Part shown: piece after piece, positions 10,040 to 21,666 of the stretch | Numbering within the stretch: position 1 is the stretch's first letter | Layout of the letters: every line of letters starts with the position of its first letter | Assembly: GCA_025449115.1 (NCBI GenBank) | Contig: JAHLKC010000197.1 | Location: forward strand, 1-50,986 | Length of the DNA stretch: 50,986 nucleotides | Direction: 5' to 3' | Source of the DNA: Chytridium lagenaria | Lineage: Eukaryota; Chytridiomycota; Chytridiomycetes; Chytridiales; Chytridiaceae | The notes under the pieces: model-generated | What the model saw: only the letters and a program-made list of their open reading frames with translations | What the model was told of the DNA's origin: nothing | Databases searched by the model: none | Made by a program: the position numbers and the translations under genes

Positions 10040-13000
10040 TCAACAAGGTGTCCCACAAATATTCCCTACATAATAAACGCACTGCGAATCCCAAGCATAC
10101 GTTGAACAATATGCGTCAAAAGCGATCACGTCTTTTGCGCATTTACTGCAGGTTGGTAAAAGCTTGGCACCCTCTGTACACACGCCATGTGAGCAGCCTG
10201 TGGGTGGGAGAGGGCTGGGACTTTGGAGATGGACTTGGACGGGGCTCGGACTGAGGCTGGGACTTGGGGATGGTGATGGGGTAGGGCTCGGCCTTGGGCT
10301 CGGAGACGGACTAGGACTCGGGGATGGACTTGGGATGGGCTAGGGCTTGGTCTTGGGCTTGGAGACGGACTAGGACTCGGGGATGGACTTGGAGATGGGC
10401 TAGGGCTTGGTCTTGGGCTCGGAGACGGACTAGGACTCGGGGATGGACTTGGAGATGGGCTAGGGCTTGGTCTTGGGCTCGGAGACGGACTAGGACTCGG
10501 GATGGGCTTGGAGATGGGCTCGGGCTTGGTCTTGGGCTCGGAGACGGACTAGGACTCGGGGATGGACTTGGAGATAGGCTAGGGCTTGGTCTTGGGCTCG
10601 GAGACGGACTAGGACTCGGGGATGGACTTGGAGATGGGCTAGGGCTTGGTCTTGGGCTTTGGAGACGGACTAGGACTCGGGGATGGACTTGGAGATGGGC
10701 TAGGGCTTGGTCTTGGGCTTGGAGACGGACTAGGACTCGGGGATGGACTTGGAGATGGGCTAGGGCTTGGTCTTGGGCTCGGAGACGGACTAGGACTCGG
10801 GGATGGACTTGGAGATGGGCTAGGGCTTCGGTCTTGGGCTCGGAGACGGACTAGGACTCGGGGATGGGCTTGGAGATGGGCTCGGGCTTGGTCTTGGGCT
10901 CGAGACGGACTAGGACTCGGGGATGGACTTGGAGATAGGCTAGGGCTTGGTCTTGGGCTCGGAGACGGACTAGGACTCGGGGATGGACTTGGAGATGGGC
11001 TAGGGCTTGGTCTTGGGCTTGGAGACGGACTAGGACTCGGGATGGACTTGGAGATGGGCTAGGGCTTGGTCTTGGGCTTGGAGACGGACTAGGACTCGGG
11101 GATGGACTTGGAGATGGGCTAGGGCTTGGTCTTGGGCTTGGAGACGGACTAGGACTTGGGGATGGACTCGGGCTCGGGCTCGGTCTTGGGGAGGGACTTG
11201 GAGAAGGGGCTGGAGGGTCAATGTAGCTACTGCAGATAGATTTTGGGTCACAAGAATAGACGTACGGCGCGTCTCTAAAGACCTCATGAAGGAGCGCAAA
11301 AAGGGGTGGGTCATAAGTTCTCAACTGTTCCTTAACTACACACAAGAATTTGAGCAAAACTATTCCAAAAAGGACTCAAGAGAGACACGTACATCCTATT
11401 TCATTTTGAAGGCCATCGGCCGGTACCGCGACTCTGTTACAACTAAAATACCGTTGCGCCCCTTCAGCCCAATACTCGAATGCATTCGTCGCAGCATCGT
11501 GTTTTTCCATAACCCATTCGCCATGGCCGCCGCGTATGCTGCGTCAACCCGGGATTGAAAGTTTGGTATAAGGTGTTGACGCCAATCATCTGAATGGTGT
11601 GTGCGAGTTCGTGGAGGAGGATGCATGAGCCTTTGTAACGGTCGGTAGGTGTGCATATGAGGTTTTCTTCACCGCCTGTAACGACGGGGCGATCGATTGT
11701 AGCTCCTATAAAGAGAGCGCGTTTAAGAAGGCGGTGAGGTATACGGGGGTTATAAGGAGGAAGACGAACCAAGCCCTCTTGCTCTTTGGTCCCAATATTC
11801 TTTGGCTCTAGATTGGAATGCTCGGGGATGTCGGTGGTTACCTCTGATTCGGCCATGATGCCGTTTCGAATGTTGAATGACGCTAGGGTTGTGAAAATGC
11901 GGGGATCCATGGTCTCAGCGAGCTTGAATAAAGCTGACTGAGCTCTAAATATTTCAAGTCAGTTTTACATGCAAAGAGAAAGAAAAACACCTTACCTATA
12001 CAAAGCTTCATCCTTGACATTCGCCGACCCGATGATAGGCATACCTCCAGGTCCAAAGGTATTTCTTATAAAACCTAGTATCTAGTTTGTATTGAGCGGG
12101 AACGTTGGTAGCTGGTTGGATACGGACGCATTCAGTTGGGCCAGGAGTTGGAGGTGGAGGTGCAGGGTTGGAGCTGTGTCGGATAACGGGGCTATTTGTA
12201 AAAGTCTGTTGACGGTTGTAGAGTCAAGGTTGGAGAGAACGGATGGGGACGAAAGGGAAATTATGTAGGTTTTGACGGCGGCTGCTGTGGTGAATCGATT
12301 GGTTGCGTAGGCTAGTGCCAGGACACCGGCAACGTGGGGGCGGCCATTGAGGTCCCGCTCATCAATTTGCTTCCTCCAGTGTTTGAGCTGTGTATAAGAT
12401 GAGAGCGTTAGCGTCAAAATGTTACGGAATGATATTATTTTAATGTATGATTTGGAATAATAAAAGGCTAAGAGAATAGGATGTTTAAACTTACGCCGAC
12501 TCAATATTCTCCCCTGGCGCAAAAATATCCAGACACCTCCCCCAATTCGAGAAAGCCGTTTTTCTATCCCCCTCCGTCGTCGCTCCAACTCTCACCCCAG
12601 CCGCACTCCTCGAAGGTGACGTCCCACAAGCATCCCGATTATCATTCCCAACCGATACGGCGAAAACACACTGCGTTCCAGCCGTCACTGCCTCAACAAT
12701 ATTATCCAGCGTGATCCAAGCAGGTCCTCCTATGGACATATTGATGACGCAGCGTCGTGTGGGTCGAGATGCGGCACGGGTTCCAATCCAACTTATTCCG
12801 GCTACGAAATCGGTCATGGAACCTGTGGCGGAGGCCGGGAGGACTTTGACGGAGATGAGGGAGGCGGACTTGGCAACTCCGTATGTGGCTCCACAACTGA
12901 ATATTTGGTTTTAAAATATAAGTTTTTAAATTCCTTTTTATGTGGGAGGGAGTAAGCTTGTAAAAAAAATGTACAGACTTATCCCGCAACATGCGTGCCG

Positions 13001-13812
13001 TGGCCGTTGTTATCGTTGTCATCATTTTCAGTTGTAAAGGTAGCTCCAATACTTGCGCGGCCCTGAAATTCAGGATGATTGATCATGATTCCCGTGTCCA
13101 CCACATACACATCGACGCCAGCTGAAAACATATTTTATTAGAACGAAAAAAACTAGGGGCTCGTATCGAACAGATGACATTATTTACCTCCCCTTGGTCG
13201 GATATGTACAAGTTTGGTAGAGGAAGGCGCGGTTGTGATATTCGACGAAGACCCCATGGCGCGTTGGCTTGGGTTGCTGAAATGGTGCCGATAACATCTT
13301 GCTCAATGTAGGCGACTTCAGGGAGATTCTGACGCCAAGTGTAAACATGTCAATATCCTTAACACGTCGTTATTCAATGACGTGTCAGAACTTCAAGACG
13401 TTCATCAAAATCAAAACAATTGTGAAAGGAAGGAAAAAATGAGCGCGCTTTATACCTTCAACACCCCTACAATCTCTTCCGTAACCTCTGCCGCATACCC
13501 CCTAAAAAACGTCCCATTATACCGATGCACGTACCGAAATGATCGGTATGCCGGAATCCTGGGGTATGCCCTGAACGCCGCTGCAGTTGTGATGTCGACT
13601 GTCTCGTTTCTCGCGGACGACGAAAGCCAGATCTCGTGTGTTTGAATGGTGGTTTGAGAAGTGGTGTCTTTGTAGACGACCACATAGCGGTTTGGGATGA
13701 GGGTTGATGAGGTGAGAGGGATGAGGAAAAGGGATGCGAGGATGAGAATGGGGAGGGAGGGGAAGAGGGTGAGAGGATGTGGAGCGATGCGGGGGGTGGA
13801 TGGAGCTGTCAT
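10040..13812 (-). CDS. Two-protease fusion: subtilisin (S8) joined to an HExxH metallopeptidase, Pro-Ser linker and eight-cysteine module
   Basis: The N-terminal half is a paralogue of the subtilisin at 9290-7379: signal segment, I9 propeptide, [18 protein letters not shown] and [12 protein letters not shown], ending LSDTAP. With no stop, it then runs through a Pro-rich bridge ([10 protein letters not shown]) into IQPATNVP, the same start of the mature domain seen in the metallopeptidase at 25.1 kb. That domain shows [17 protein letters not shown], the zinc motif [10 protein letters not shown] (HExxH) and the downstream EYWAEGAQ, whose Glu may be the third ligand. A Pro-Ser linker of several hundred residues and an eight-cysteine module with the same spacing as in the upstream subtilisin follow, ending GTPC-stop at 10040. 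Single-base frame breaks appear near 13200, 12345, 12168, 12055, 11800, 11560 and 11505, plus one non-GT donor near 12975. As sequenced it cannot be translated whole. The family of the metallopeptidase is not one I can name. Confidence 0.75.
10205..11215 (-). repeat. 60-bp minisatellite coding a (Pro-Ser)n linker
   Basis: About 14 tandem copies of a 60-bp unit, starting for example GGAGACGGACTAGGACTCGG on the plus strand, code on the minus strand for a 20-residue Pro-Ser unit with one Arg. Copies differ by only a few bases, so the array is young or kept alike by exchange. Several units are 59 bp, which breaks the reading frame inside the array. The plus strand is G-rich with many GGG runs. 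Confidence 0.92.
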
Positions 13813-14025
13813 TTTTAGGACCTCGTTTGCTGGATTACACCAAAAACGTGGATGGTGATCTCCGTATTATCTACGATCGGACACTTTCCTATCCATCCAT
13901 CCGTCCATCATCCATTTGCCTTGCATCCTTCACCGACGCGCCCGATACCTCTCCTCCATCGCACACTGTCGATCGTCCATCCATCATCCGTCCATCATCC
14001 GTCCATCATCCAGAAATGCCTCCCA
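13813..14025. promoter_or_regulatory. Divergent promoter region with CCATC microsatellite
   Basis: About 210 bp separate the divergent starts of the protease fusion (minus) and the low-complexity protein (plus). CCATC/CCGTC-type repeats fill 13890-13916 and 13975-14012. No defined transcription-factor site can be assigned. Confidence 0.5.
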
Positions 14026-17000
14026 AAGGCTTTCCACTCCTCAAAAATCAAATCCCAAACAAGTCACGAGGTTTGTCGAAGGGGGAAAACTTTTGCCAGT
14101 TTTGTTGGTCATTTATCCCCATCCCAGTTGAGAGGAAGACCGGAGGTTCACGAACGATGCTTCCGATGAGGCCTCCTTCCTCCTCCTCATCCATCGTATC
14201 ATCATCAACATCAACATCAACATCTTCATCATCATCGTCTCACCTCTACACCGCATCCTCTTCCCCTCACCACCACCCCACCTCGGTCATCACAACTCTT
14301 CCTCCACGGCAAACGTCCCACCAGCTACCACATTCCGCCGTAACCGTTCATTCAAAGCAACCAACATTGCCGCCATCCTCTCCGCCGCAACTTCAGAATG
14401 GGACCCTAGATTAACAGCAAAGAGGGCCTCTGACCCTCCACCACAACCTTCTCCTTTGTCGGAAGCTCCGTCAAGAACGTCTCCATCAAAAACCATCCCA
14501 CAACAACCTCCATTCCAGTCGCCCCAAATCCATACCTCCCCATCCCAGTCCCATCCACCAACCCCTATCTCCCCATCCCCGTTCCTCCACCTCCCGCATC
14601 CCCTTCCATCCAAGTCCCTCCTCCTTCCCTCCCCATCCCCATAAACCTAAGCCTCGACCAACCCATGCCACTCCCCTCCGTCCCCTCCCGCGTAAGCCTC
14701 CACGAACTCGCCTGGACAAAAGACGACGACGACCCCATCCTCTCCCCCACCTCCCACAGCGGCGGCATCGCCATGTCCGCACGTCGATTGGATGAAGGTG
14801 GCGGCGGTTGGGTAGAAAAGGACGCATGGGGTTTAAGCGCGAGCGTACCAACGAGTTCACCTTTTCCACCAAACTCCAGTAAATCCGCATTGAGCGCAAG
14901 ATTGAAACGCCCAACATCGACTGTGAGTTTACATGAACTCCTTGCTGTGCCTGCACCTCTTGCGGCAATGGAAGACGGGAAACGACGCACGGAATGGGAG
15001 TTGCAACAGAAACGAGCGGTGGAGGTGTTGACGCAGAATGGTGTGGGTGTAAGCGCTGGAGTCGGTGGTTTACTCATGTCAAATTCACCTGCTTCGTCAT
15101 CTGGATACCTTCATCATTACGGTTACCCTCGTCCTTCCCCGTCAACCCCACAACTTTCCCGTCATTCCCCATCAAACCCGCATCTTCCTCGTTATTCTCC
15201 ATCCCGGTCTCCCTCAAACCAACACCCCCCTCGTCACTCCCCATCCCATCCACATCTCCGGCTATCACCATCGCAAATGCCTCGTCCGTCCCTATCCTCT
15301 GCTCATCTCCAAACTCACCACCCACAGGATCAAGCTCATCCCGTCCGGAAAACAAGGTTCACGATCTCGCATTCCGACGATGAAGATGAGAGTGATGATG
15401 ATTCAGTGCCAGTGAAAAGTGCAAATGGGTCACCTGCACGACATGTTGGAAACTTATGAGAGCGATGACGAAGAGGATGACGAGGTGTGCTTATGCGTGT
15501 TCGGGGAATGTCGGTAACGGATCAACGGGGGCGGAGACGGATGACGTCGCGGTTAATGAAAATGGAACGGAGACGACCGCGTTCCGCCCTAAACGATCAC
15601 ATAGCGCTATTCTTACGCGCGCGGACTTGCAGCGCATTCAGCAACACAAGCTGGAAAACTCGCATTATACCCTGAACCCTCCAAAGGTTTGGTTTTTTCT
15701 CTTTTTTTTGCAACTCTATTGATTTCAGACTTACGTTTTCTTTTGTTTTTCAGGCTTATCCCGCGGTATTCTTGGCAGCAAAAGCACAACCAGCATCGCA
15801 GCGCTACGTCGTCAACAAAATGGTCAACACCAAGAACCTGTCGGTCGTGCAGCCGTTGGGTCCCCACCAATCCCATCATACCTACCAACCCCCTGCAACA
15901 ACCCACCTTCCATTCCGCGCCTTCCCATCCGCCCCCTTCCTCCCCGCTTTCGCCAAAGATCACCCCCAACAACAACCCCGCAAACACCCACCTCCACCTC
16001 CCTCCTCTCCACCTCTCTCACCACTTCAACCACAACCAAACCCTCCCCCAGCATCCCCATCACCAACGCCCATCAAGGCCCCCATCACCACCAAAACCCA
16101 ATCCCCCGTCCCCCAGCTCTGCAGCACTCGAAGAAGAAGCCGACAAGATTGCAGCTCAAAACGCAGCTCGGGCACGTCTCCTCGCTGTTCCATCCACCCC
16201 AGAGTCTTTGGACCGACGTCTTCGTGACCTTCGTGCACATCATGCCATGCAGGTGGATGCGTTGAGGGAGCAGCAGAGGGTGTTGAGGGAGGGAGTGAAG
16301 ACGATGAATTTGGCGGGGGGGAAGATGACGATGGAGGAGGTGCATTTGATGCAGGTTAGGGGGTTGGAGGAGGGGTATGCGAGGGAGGAGAGAGGGGATT
16401 GTGGAGGGGGCTGCGAGGGATGGGGATGTTGGCTTATCAGATTGCTGGGTACGTTGGGGGGGGTGGGATGATGACGATGCCGATGCAGCAAGGGCAGATG
16501 CCGATGCAGATGCAGCAGGACAGATGCCGATGCAGATGCACAGGGACAGATGCCGATGCAGATGCAGCAGGGACAGATGCAGATGCAGATGCAGCAGGGA
16601 CAGATGCCGATGCAGATGCAGGGACAGTTGAAGATGCAGATACAGCAAGGACAGATGCAGCAGGGGCAGATGCCGGTACAAGGACAGATGCAAGGACATG
16701 TACCGATGTATCAGCAGAACAGTGGGATGCAGAGGGTTGGAGGTGTTGCCATGTTTCGGGGTAGCGACCCCCCCGAGCCAATGTTACCTGCATCCACTGA
16801 GATGATTGCACCTGTAGAATTTGTGGTTGGGAGTGAACGCGATCAAATGTATCTTCGACAGCAGTATGAGCATCAGTTGTTGATTATGGCGACATCTCAT
16901 ACGGAGGTGAATGCGATGCCGATGGGGGGACATGTGATACCGATGGTGGAGATGAGGGGGGGAGTGAGGAGATGGTGGGTGGGTTTGATACGGGACGGTT

Positions 17001-17238
17001 GACGGATGTGAGGAGGGAGGGGTGGAGGGAGACGGGGGATGTGGCGAGGACTTTGGTGGAGGGGTCTGTGTTGAGGAGGGAGGAGGAGGAGGAGGAGGAT
17101 GAGGAGGATGAGGGGGAGGGGGAGGATAGTGATGGTGAGTATGAGGAGGAGGAGGATGATTACGATGATGATTATGATAGTGAGGATGATGAGTCGTTGT
17201 CGCCAGAGTCTGTACCGAGAGGGGTGGTGAGGGGATGA
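14026..17238 (+). CDS. Large low-complexity protein, Ser/Pro-rich then Gln/Met-rich with an acidic tail
   Basis: I do not recognise the family. The ATG opens MPPKGFPLLKNQIPNKSRGL. Then follow a Ser-rich run, SFKATNIAAILSAATSEWDP, a Pro-rich run, and two similar motifs VSLHELAWTKDD and VSLHELLAVPAP, which suggest short linear binding motifs. RTEWELQQKRAVEVL is a short helix. The region around RSHSAILTRADLQRIQQHKL looks globular. One intron is clear (15687-15753). After another Pro-rich stretch comes a coiled-coil-like segment (EEEADKIAAQNAARARLLAV through MQVDALREQQRVLREG), then MPMQMQQGQ repeats, VEFVVGSERDQMYLRQQYEH, and a tail of Glu and Asp. The reading changes frame near 14450, 15435, 15520, 16060 and 16400-16550, so exact limits are uncertain. 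A nuclear or cytoskeletal scaffold role would fit the composition, but that is a guess. Confidence 0.6.
16470..16700 (+). repeat. Met-Gln coding tandem repeat
   Basis: Repeats of ATGCAGATGCAGCAGGGACA-type units code (MPMQMQQGQ)n. Several units have lost bases, so frames coding Asp-Ala or Arg-Cys repeats alternate with the Met-Gln frame. Confidence 0.85.
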
Positions 17239-18364
17239 ATATTTTGTGTCGAGTAATTTGTTTAGTTTTTTAAAGGGGAAACACCTCTCTTTTTTTGGTT
17301 TATTCGGGATATTTCTTGTTGACGTTGTTTTATGTTAAGTACGATGATCAAAATATGATTCCTCATTATTATTGTCTGTTTTTTGGGGGCTTTTCCTTCT
17401 TGATCTTTTTTTATTTCCCCTCACGCTTTTCCCCTCGCCTGTCACTCTAGTTTTTTGTAAAGGGGGCATACCGACTGCTCCTATCCTTTTATCTTCCTTT
17501 TTGTAATGTTATTATTTGTTTTCTTCTTTTTATCGGTAGTTTTGTTTTTGTTATGGATAAAGGAGTATAGATATAAAAGTTGATTTTTTTTTTATTTTTT
17601 TTATTTTTATTGTCTCCACAGGTTTTCACTCTCTTCTTCGTGTTTATCAGGACAACGGATTTGATTGAGGTTACCTTGAACAGTTCTCTCGGCATTACCG
17701 TTAAAGGGTGGTGTGCGCGCGTGTCGATGATGCGTGTCCATGATAAACGTGTCGAGACGACGTGTATTCTTTATGATGGTTATCCCCACGCATTTTAACA
17801 GGGTGCGTGTGGCGTGGGTTAAAGGACTCTTTGTGACTCTTTCCATATCATCTCTCATTGGATGATTAAAGGTTGATATTGATTGGTTAGAGACTAGGTG
17901 TGTTTTGAATGTCCGATATACGGATAATTAGGATGGTGCTACGGTGTGGCGTTATTAAAATGTTTGGGCAAGTATTTATTATTCATTAAATAATAATATG
18001 AGTGGGCCGTTTCATTAATGGAAAAGCTTTTGGGCCCAAAAAAAGAGTCACAAAAAAGACAAACGATTTTTTAATTTTATTTTAATTGATTAATTATAAA
18101 TAATAATAATAATAAATAATTGTGAAACAAAATAAATATTTATCAGGTATTTATTTATTACAACCATCATCCATCATCCCTCATTATTAAAGGATAGAAA
18201 CTTATTTGCTGGAACTTGGGCATTTGTTTGTTGTTGTTTTGTCATCATCATCGTTACATCATCATCATCAAGTACTGCTATTCCCACCTCATCACATCAC
18301 AACACACCTCAACACACACACACACACACACACACTTACACAGCAGACCGTCTAACCAAGTATA
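17239..18364. other. intergenic region with CA microsatellite
   Basis: This 1.1-kb AT-rich region holds the 3' flank of the low-complexity gene and the promoter of noxR. T-runs occupy 17580-17615, AT-rich TAATAATAAT occurs near 18100, and a (CA)n tract spans 18302-18337 just before the noxR start. No gene is seen. Confidence 0.5.
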
Positions 18365-20687
18365 ATGGCTCTCAAGGTGAGATGAGTATTCTAGATGACG
18401 GATTCAACGCACTCTTTTACATTTCCTGTTTCTAACCTAACGCTCTCTCTCTCTAAGGCTGAACTTATCCAATGGAACAATGGATGTCTGGCATTCGAGG
18501 CCAAGGATTACTATGCTGCCATTGAGGAGTTTGAGGTGACATATTTTCTTCTTCTGCCTGTTTTCCTTTTCTCCATTATCTATGACTCGGCTCTGTTTTC
18601 TCTTTTTTCTACATTGTTTTGGTGTATTCCGTGTTGGCATAGAGTAGTGGGCGATTAGTGATGGTAGTGTGATGCTTGAGGCGAGGTATCAAGTCAATGA
18701 CGAGAAGAAGGATCGCTGGACGGAATCGAGGTATTGAATGGATGGATGACTCAACAGGAGGAGGATCGTTGGAATGGATGACTCGGCAGGAGGCACTCCA
18801 CCGTCGAGAGTCATCACTCTGTAAAGGAGATGCTTCAGTTATTGCATGCGCACACAAAGGATGAAACGATGAAAACGGAAGTATCGGATGTTTACCAGTG
18901 GGAAGGAAAGTTGAGGGTTTTGAGGGTTAACGAAAAGAAGGGTGTAACATGCTTGTGCTACATTGACCGTCCTACCATTCTTTTTAATTATTTTATTTGT
19001 CTTGCGGCCGACTTTTGTAACTGACAATTCTCTGACTGACAATTCCTTTGTTTTGTTTTTACCACTTCATTATGGATATTCAGCAAGTGGCAGACAGCTC
19101 CAAACTACACTTTAATCTGGCAGTCTCATTCCTTAACGTGAGGCAAGTGGATGAAGCTGTAAGTTTTATAACTTGATTTATTTTACATGTTGTTTTTTAC
19201 CTTATACATTTCCATTAACTTTGTATTCGTAGATCAACTGCCTTACAAGAGCCATCGCCTGCGATGTTTACTTGGCTGTGGCTTACTTTCAGCGTGGTGT
19301 ATGCTTTTACTCGAAAAATATGTTATCAGAGGCACTAGCAGATCTCACCGATGCTCTTGCCGTAAGTTCTCTCATTTCCTTGTCCACTCTCTTTTAGCTG
19401 TAATTACATCCCATCAACTTAATCTCCAACCCTCCAACTCACCATCCATCTCCATATTCCAGTTCTTAAGAGGAAATCTCGTCATCGACTACACCCAACT
19501 CGGCCTCCCCTACAAACTCTACGCCTGCGAAGTCTCCTTCAACCGCGGTCTCTGCTTTGCCGCCGTCGGCCAACTCGACGCAGCCATGGCCGACTTTGAA
19601 GACGCCATCCGCACCCGTCCCCTCGACGGCGCCGGCGACGCCGACCATCGTCGCATGGACGAAGCCCTCGAACTCCAAGACCGCTCCCCAGACTACCTCC
19701 ACCCCTACGACGTCCCGGCAACCGTCATCTACAAGCCACCTCCGGGGAAGCTCAAAAACGTTGAAAAGAAGGACTACCTCGGTAAATCCAAGGTGGTCGC
19801 CGCGTTTGACGCGGAAGACGGGTTCGCTGGGTTCAGTGTACCAAAATCAAAGCTCAATCCCTTGCCACCGATTCCACAAAAAACCCAACCGAGATGGAAA
19901 ACAATTTCTCACGAACGGCTACCCTCAACGTCCGTAAAACAAACGCAGCCGCCAACGCTCCAAACGGTGAACCCGCATTCGGTCTCGACGGATCACCCCT
20001 CACTTTTGCCGCTCTCAACAAACGCGCCATCAGCGCTACAACCACCAACGCTCCCGTATCCCTCCCTGAAACCCCTGCCGACTTCAACCCCTCCCGTCGT
20101 CCATCCGCCCCAACCTCCTTCTCCCCACGAAACTCATCCATCCGTCTCCCATCCAAATCAAAAACCATCACCCCTGGAACACGGCCCCTGTCACCCCCTG
20201 ATCGCGATACACGGATCGAAGACGAGGTGGACGAAATGATGCGATACGCCGCCGCCGCCGCCGCCTCTAAAACCCTCCCCCGATCAACCCCCTCCTCCCG
20301 ACGATATCAACCGTCGGCCCATCACCCCCCCCATGTCAGACGAATACCCCGGTACGATGATCGTCGTAACACGGCAACGTCTTTTGCGACCACCACGACA
20401 TCGACGGCGTCGGACCGACTCAAGATCAAGTGTCATTGGAATGATACGAGGATTGTGGTGGCGGTGCCGACAATATTGCGTTTGAGGAATTGCATATGAG
20501 GGTGTCGAAAAAGTTTGGGATGGGGAGGGGGATGAGGATAAAGTATCGGGATATGGATGGGGAGATGGTGATGATGACGGATCAGGAGGATATGGAGGTG
20601 GCGTTTGAGATGGCGGAGTGGAGGTTGGAGTACCGGGGGAGTGTTGGGAATGGGTGTGATCGGTTTGAGGTGTGGTGTTTTGAGTAA
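18365..20687 (+). CDS. noxR: NADPH oxidase regulator NoxR (p67phox-like; TPR region and C-terminal PB1)
   Basis: The protein is the cytosolic activator of fungal NADPH oxidases, recruited by Rac and making superoxide for differentiation or infection. Exons are 18365-18376 (MALK), 18458-18535, 19084-19158, 19233-19361 and 19463-20687. The four TPR repeats align with p67phox: AELIQWNNGCLAFEAKDYYA, SKLHFNLAVSFLNV, DVYLAVAYFQRGVCFYS, then LVIDYTQLGLPYKLYACEV and EVSFNRGLCFAAVGQLDAAM. The activation-domain equivalent is YLGKSKVVAAFDAEDGFAGF. A long Pro/Ser/Thr-rich middle follows. The end is a PB1 domain (LKIKCHWNDTRIVVAV, LHMRVSKKFG, IKYRDMDGEMVMMTDQEDME) with the acidic OPCA cluster, expected to bind Cdc24 as in ascomycete NoxR. 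Frame breaks occur near 19850 and near 20472. Intron 2 is 548 bp, ten times the local norm. No oxidase subunit gene lies in the window. Confidence 0.9.
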
Positions 20688-21666
20688 ACAAAAGAAGAAG
20701 GGTTGTTATGGATCGGTACCTTCCTCCTCCCACCTTGTTTTCTTGGTTCGCCTTTTTGTATTGTCGCCTTTTATAATCTTTTTGGATTTTGATACATTGT
20801 TCTTTTTGTTTTTTCAATTCAAATTTTTCGGTTGTTTTGATTACTCTTTTTGATGTTTGGCGACCTTTGTTCGTCGGGTGTTCTCGTTTTCTTTAACCAC
20901 TTACTTTATTATTACTCGTCCCATGTTCATGCTCCCCAACAATGTTTATAACAAGCTCCATACACGTTGTCAATTTCCTCATCTCTTTACATTGCTTTCG
21001 CTCTCTGCCGTCTGCCTTCTGCGATGCATTTTAAAAATGAAACGATGACTGAATAACACAACGCAAATGACTCCCGACATAAAAAAGAAAAAAAGGCGGG
21101 ATTGAGAAGCCTTCGTATCCCTTCATGAAAAAATCAAAAATCCAAATACCCATTCTCTGCCACGTCGTTTCACCCCTCAAATCCCCGTAATCTTAATCGT
21201 CCCATGTTTTAAAGTTCTGGATGGTGTTTACAGAGAGAAACTATGGGAAGACGATGCTCATCGCAAACGTTGCAACTTACAGACCCTTTAAAGCAAATAA
21301 AACCCATTTTTTACGCGCAATAAACGACTTTTTCGTCAATGAGAAGAGAACACCTATTTTAAACGATCTCCTCTAAAACACCCATGTTAATTATTTTGAT
21401 TATAAAGAGGTTCCCATCTTCTTTCCCTTTTTCGACCTCGTTATATGAGGCAATAGCGGCATAAAAAAAAAAAAAACCACCGCATAGAAGCGATAAAACA
21501 AATGGACAGAACCTCACAAAAAAAACCCGATAAACAAATACCATATCCAATAGAAACTCCCATTTATTAGATTAACAAGGATCGCAAATGCAAACGAAAC
21601 GCCAGTGACGAGCTATGACAAGGATACGCGATTTCGCCAATGCGACAAAGAGGTATGGCACTATAA
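20688..21666. other. convergent intergenic region
   Basis: About 1 kb lies between the ends of noxR and the minus-strand hydrolase. It is T-rich then A-rich and mirrors two facing 3' flanks. No gene, repeat or RNA is recognised. Confidence 0.45.

Noticed and set aside
10324..11062. Long plus-strand ORFs of Gly-Leu-Asp-Gly or Trp-Ala-Arg repeats
   Set aside because: They are antisense shadows of the minus-strand Pro-Ser linker. They have no start context, and the catalytic domains are on the other strand.
10205..11215. Array resembling a CRISPR locus
   Set aside because: The units are contiguous 60-bp repeats without unique spacers, they code for Pro-Ser, and the genome is eukaryotic.
16377..16764. 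ORFs coding Asp-Ala and Arg-Cys repeats
   Set aside because: They are alternate frames of the Met-Gln repeat produced by one-base slips.
18676..19042. ORFs within the long noxR intron
   Set aside because: They are short and on both strands. The TPR reading joins cleanly only when the whole interval is removed.
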